Positions 44,863 through 48,062 of a DNA stretch of 48,062 bases are shown here, in pieces; the stretch's first letter is position 1; each line of letters opens with the position of its first letter. The stretch is from NCBI GenBank assembly GCA_026419405.1, contig JANZZL010000020.1, positions 1 to 48,062 of the forward strand, read 5' to 3'. Both the position numbers and the translations under genes were made by a program. The notes beneath the pieces are model-generated. The model saw nothing but the letters and a program-made list of their open reading frames with translations. It was not told the origin of the DNA and did not search any database. This DNA is from Paracoccaceae bacterium. GTDB taxonomy: Bacteria > Pseudomonadota > Alphaproteobacteria > Rhodobacterales > Rhodobacteraceae.

Positions 44863-47800
44863 GCTGCGAACCGGGCCCGGGCGAGGTCCATGATCTTGAG
44901 TTCGAGATCGTCGAGCACCTCCACGGGCAGTTCGACGCCCTTTTCGTCGCGGAGAACGTCGAAGAAGTAATCGTCGATGGCGTTGCGAAGATTGTTCTGG
45001 GCCACCTCGTTCGACCAGATGTCCACGATCAGGTGCGACTTGATGATGGCGATGATCTGTTGAGCGATCGCTGCGGCATCGTCGCTGGCGACCGGCTCAT
45101 CGCCCCTGGTCTTCAGCAGACCGTCCAGGATCCCGAAGAACGCCTGCGCATCCTCATCGCCCCGAATGCTTTCCGGAACATCCCGACCCCGATCTTTGCG
45201 CGCAACCTTGCTCGCGAGGTCCACGACGCTGTTCAGGTATTCGCGCTCGGACAGCCGCTTCTCGCGATAGGCGCGGATGGTCTCTTCGAGCAGTTCGGAG
45301 AACTGTTTGTAGAACGTCGGATCCTCATCCATCTTCTCGGTGATCGCCCGCCGGGTGGCGCTGGCGATGCGGTCGGCCCTTGAGGCCTCGGAGACCCCAG
45401 TTTCCTCGACGACGGCCTTCAGCGCGTCGGGATCGTGGATGTTGACCATCTCGATGATGGTTTCCGCCGGCATTGCCACGACGTGGTCATCAAGGAGCTT
45501 CCGGATCTTCGGCTCGAACTCGCGGACATCGACCGTCTCCTGGTAGCGGAGCTGGACCGAGCGCTTGAGTTCAGAGAACTGCTTCCAGTCGCGTTTAAGG
45601 GCATCGACCTTGGTCTCGTCGAAGACATCGAACAGCTTGTCGGATGAGAGCGAGATGTGCAGGCACCGGCTGAATGCCTTGAGGCGCGCGTAGAACTCAT
45701 GGCGCAGCGCCTCGTCAGCGAGGTGCTGCTCGAACTGCTCCATGTCACGTCTGTTCCGGACTGGCTTGAAAAGGTCCCAAAGCTGGTCGTGCAGCTGGGG
45801 CAGCTTGCGGATCTCCTCCCGGATATCATGCACCGTCCCTGCGAGGTCCGCGGCCTCGTAACCTTCGAAGGCGCTATAGGTCGTCAGGGCGCTGTCCAGC
45901 TCGCCCAAGAGCCCCTCGTAATCGACGATGAAGCCGAACTGCTTCTCTGTTCCACCATTCTCGTAGAGCCGGTTCACCCGTGCAATCGCCTGCAGGAGAT
46001 TGTGTTCCTTCAGGGACTTGCAGAGGTAAAGCACCGTGTTCCGGGGCGCGTCGAAGCCGGTGAGCAGCTTGGAGACGACAATGAGAATCTCCGGATCGCC
46101 GGAGCCCTTGAAGGCATCGATGATCTGGCGGTTGTACTCCTCCTCGGTCTTGTACTTCGCCATCATCTGCGACCAGAAGCGGCGCACGCGGTCCCTGGAC
46201 TCCTGGTCGACCTCCTCGTTGCCCTCGTTCTCGTCCGGCGGCGAGATGACGATCGCGCTCGAGACATGGCCGATCTCGTCGAGAACTTCCTTGAAGCGGA
46301 CGGCTGCGGCCTTCGAAGGAGCAACGAGCTGTGCCTTGAAGCCGGTCCCCTGCCAGTGCTGGCGATAATGCTCGGAGATGTCGAAGGCCTTGGCCCGGAT
46401 GGCCTGTTCGGTCTTGGCCAGCGCGTCCATCCGGGAGAACTTGCGCTTGAGGTCGGCCTTCTGACTGTCGGTGAGCCCCGCGCTGATCTTCTCGAACCAG
46501 CGGTCGATCACGGCGCCCGAGACCTGCTGCTCGACAAGCCGCCCCTCGTAGAGCAGCGGCACGACGGCGCCGTCGGCGACTGCCTCGTCGATGGCGTAGC
46601 GGTGGATCAGCCGCCCGAAGGTCGAAAGCGTGTTCTTCTCTTTCTTCAGAAGCGGCGTGCCGGTGAAGCCGAGGTAGCAGGCCTTGGGCAGGAGGCGCCG
46701 CATCCTGGCGGCGAATTGGCTGTGGCCGCCATAGCGCCCTGTCTGCGTCCTGTGACTCTCGTCGACCAGTACGAAGATGTTTGGGTCGCCGTCCGCCAGC
46801 TTGCTGTTCCTCAGCGCCGTGTCGAACTTGTTGATGATCGTGGTGATCAGCGGAGCCTTGTTCTGGACCAGCTCCAGAAGGTGAGACCCGCTCGTCGCGC
46901 GGACCGGTTCCAGGTCGCAGGACTTGAAGGTGTCCTTGATCTGCCTGTCGAGATCGTCGCGGTCCGTGACGATGAGGATCCGCGGGTTTTCGATGCTGCG
47001 CTCCAGGGCCAGCGCGCGCCCCAGCATCACCATGGTCAGCGACTTGCCGGACCCCTGCGTGTGCCAGATCACGCCGCCCTTGCGAGCGCCGCTGACATCG
47101 TGCTGCTTGACCGTCTCGACCGCGCGCCGGATGCCGAAGAACTGCTGGTGGCGCGCAACCTTGCGGATGCCGCCGTCGAACACGGTGAAGCGGCGGATGA
47201 GGTCGAGCAACCGCTCGGGGCGGCAGAGTGCGAATACCATCCGGTCCTGAACCGTGACCGCGCGCGCGCCCTCGGCGGCCATCGCGTCGAAATAGGCGCG
47301 AGCGCCGGCGAAATCACCGGAGAAGATGGCGTCCTTCTCCGCCGCGGTGAGCACGCGGTTGGCAAAGGGCACGATGGCCGCGTCGGTGTCTTCCTCGTCG
47401 CGCCAGGTCTGCCAGAACTTCCGCGGCGTGCCCACGGTCGCATAACGCGCCTCGATGCGGTTCATCACCATCAGCAGCTGGGCGAAGTGGAAGAGCTGCG
47501 GGATGTTGTCCTCGCTCTGGTAGCCGATCAGCTGGCTGTCCGCGCGTCGAAGGCTTTCGGTCGGCCGCTTGTTCTCGATCACCAGCACGGGCAGGCCGTT
47601 CACGAACGCGACGATGTCGCAGCGCCTCGTCTGGCTCGACGCGGTCCTTTCCACCGCAAACTCGGCGGTGACGTGAAAGACGTTGTTCTCCGGCCGCTCC
47701 CAGTCGATGTAGCGGAAAGAATAGCTTTTCGAATCGCCGTCGATCGACTTGGTTATGGTCGTGCCGAGGACGAGCGTGTCGTAGATATCCTGGTTCGTGC

Positions 47801-48062
47801 CGCGCAGCCCCTTCAGCCGGTCCGGCGTGGGCTTGAGCCGCCGCATCGCCTCGTGCGCGTCCTCGAGGTCGAAGCTGTATTCGCGGCCGCGATGCGTGAA
47901 GCGGTTGATGCGCATGAGCTGCTCGGCAAGCACATCGTCCAGCACCACGTTCCGCAGGCGCCCCCCGCGCAGGCGCAGCGCCTCCTCCTGGCTCAGCGGG
48001 GTGAACCCGAGCGCCACCAGGAGCTCCAGCGCCGGGATCTGGGACTGGTGCTTCTCGGCGGC
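44859..48062 (-). CDS. hsdR: Type I restriction enzyme R subunit HsdR (N-terminus beyond window)
   Basis: HsdR is the nuclease/translocase subunit of a type I restriction-modification system. The frame is open to the right edge: upstream of the GTG at 48017 it still reads HQSQIPALELL, so the true start lies outside; at least 1067 residues are visible. Counting from 48017, a PD-(D/E)xK nuclease core is D134 with E148-x-K150 (VIENKRP), Walker A is HTQGSGKS (319-326) and the DEAD-type motif II is DESH (419-422). Later come FTGTPLL and, for motif VI, LLQAIARVNRLY. The C-terminal helical part would contact HsdM. Partner genes hsdM and hsdS are expected to the right. YgjP is coupled at its 3' end. 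Confidence 0.95.
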   Translation of the reverse strand, partial: AAEKHQSQIPALELLVALGFTPLSQEEALRLRGGRLRNVVLDDVLAEQLMRINRFTHRGREYSFDLEDAHEAMRRLKPTPDRLKGLRGTNQDIYDTLVLGTTITKSIDGDSKSYSFRYIDWERPENNVFHVTAEFAVERTASSQTRRCDIVAFVNGLPVLVIENKRPTESLRRADSQLIGYQSEDNIPQLFHFAQLLMVMNRIEARYATVGTPRKFWQTWRDEEDTDAAIVPFANRVLTAAEKDAIFSGDFAGARAYFDAMAAEGARAVTVQDRMVFALCRPERLLDLIRRFTVFDGGIRKVARHQQFFGIRRAVETVKQHDVSGARKGGVIWHTQGSGKSLTMVMLGRALALERSIENPRILIVTDRDDLDRQIKDTFKSCDLEPVRATSGSHLLELVQNKAPLITTIINKFDTALRNSKLADGDPNIFVLVDESHRTQTGRYGGHSQFAARMRRLLPKACYLGFTGTPLLKKEKNTLSTFGRLIHRYAIDEAVADGAVVPLLYEGRLVEQQVSGAVIDRWFEKISAGLTDSQKADLKRKFSRMDALAKTEQAIRAKAFDISEHYRQHWQGTGFKAQLVAPSKAAAVRFKEVLDEIGHVSSAIVISPPDENEGNEEVDQESRDRVRRFWSQMMAKYKTEEEYNRQIIDAFKGSGDPEILIVVSKLLTGFDAPRNTVLYLCKSLKEHNLLQAIARVNRLYENGGTEKQFGFIVDYEGLLGELDSALTTYSAFEGYEAADLAGTVHDIREEIRKLPQLHDQLWDLFKPVRNRRDMEQFEQHLADEALRHEFYARLKAFSRCLHISLSSDKLFDVFDETKVDALKRDWKQFSELKRSVQLRYQETVDVREFEPKIRKLLDDHVVAMPAETIIEMVNIHDPDALKAVVEETGVSEASRADRIASATRRAITEKMDEDPTFYKQFSELLEETIRAYREKRLSEREYLNSVVDLASKVARKDRGRDVPESIRGDEDAQAFFGILDGLLKTRGDEPVASDDAAAIAQQIIAIIKSHLIVDIWSNEVAQNNLRNAIDDYFFDVLRDEKGVELPVEVLDDLELKIMDLARARFAA

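Overview
The window is chromosomal DNA from a very GC-rich alphaproteobacterium, most likely of the Rhodobacteraceae/Paracoccaceae. The evidence is the gene set and gene order: the aerobic cobaltochelatase pair cobS-cobT, an OlsB/OlsA ornithine-lipid pair, a ChpT phosphotransferase (CckA-ChpT-CtrA relay), surE-pcm-nlpD, tatABC, a Fur/Mur-type regulator without a CxxC site, and rplU-rpmA-GNAT-GNAT-obgE-proB-proA. Almost every gene is a housekeeping or core metabolic gene. Many neighbours overlap by ATGA or GTGA, so the operons are tightly packed.

Layout. 1-9.6 kb (+): the end of cobS, cobT, a methyltransferase, an Xaa-Pro aminopeptidase, a DUF427 protein, gap, an NhaP-type antiporter fused to a cyclic-nucleotide-binding-like domain, and a 53-residue DUF1127-like protein. 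9.6-12.4 kb (-): an alpha/beta hydrolase, coaD, a two-CBS protein and a LysR regulator. 12.5-17.6 kb (+): the lower valine-degradation cassette (mmsA, acyl-CoA dehydrogenase, 3-hydroxyisobutyryl-CoA hydrolase, mmsB), divergent from the LysR gene. 17.6-20.9 kb (+): a small DUF2892 membrane protein and surE-pcm-nlpD. 21.0-23.6 kb (-): tatABC followed by a DUF815 ATPase. 23.9-24.3 kb (+): a lone BLUF photoreceptor. 24.3-27.0 kb (-): an orphan ABC ATPase, a DUF808 membrane protein and a DUF2267 protein. 27.0-27.9 kb (+): an FNR-like palindrome, a frameshifted remnant of a ribosome-hibernation-factor/cold-shock fusion gene, and a 46-residue membrane protein. 27.9-31.9 kb (-): eno, an EamA transporter, fur and an EEP-family hydrolase. 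31.9-36.8 kb: a DUF2238 membrane protein, selO, olsA, olsB, a DUF3553 protein and chpT. 36.9-43.6 kb (-): proA, proB, obgE, two GNAT genes, rpmA, rplU and a secreted DUF2059 protein. 43.8 kb: tRNA-Ser(CGA). 44.1-48.1 kb (-): a YgjP-like metallopeptidase and a type I restriction subunit hsdR that runs off the right edge. This last block looks like the edge of a defence island beside the tRNA gene.

The most noteworthy items are these: the decayed HPF/cold-shock gene (27158-27704), divergent from DUF2267 across an FNR-type site at 27045-27058; the BLUF protein that keeps its Tyr, Asn, Gln and Met but has Leu where the semi-conserved Trp belongs; the NlpD-like protein whose LytM zinc ligands are mostly lost; the tRNA-Ser/HsdR/YgjP island edge; and two related intercistronic hairpin elements (about 14006-14080 and 38127-38177). 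I did not find a convincing wholly new multi-gene system. Everything here is read by eye from sequence; no database search or folding program was run.
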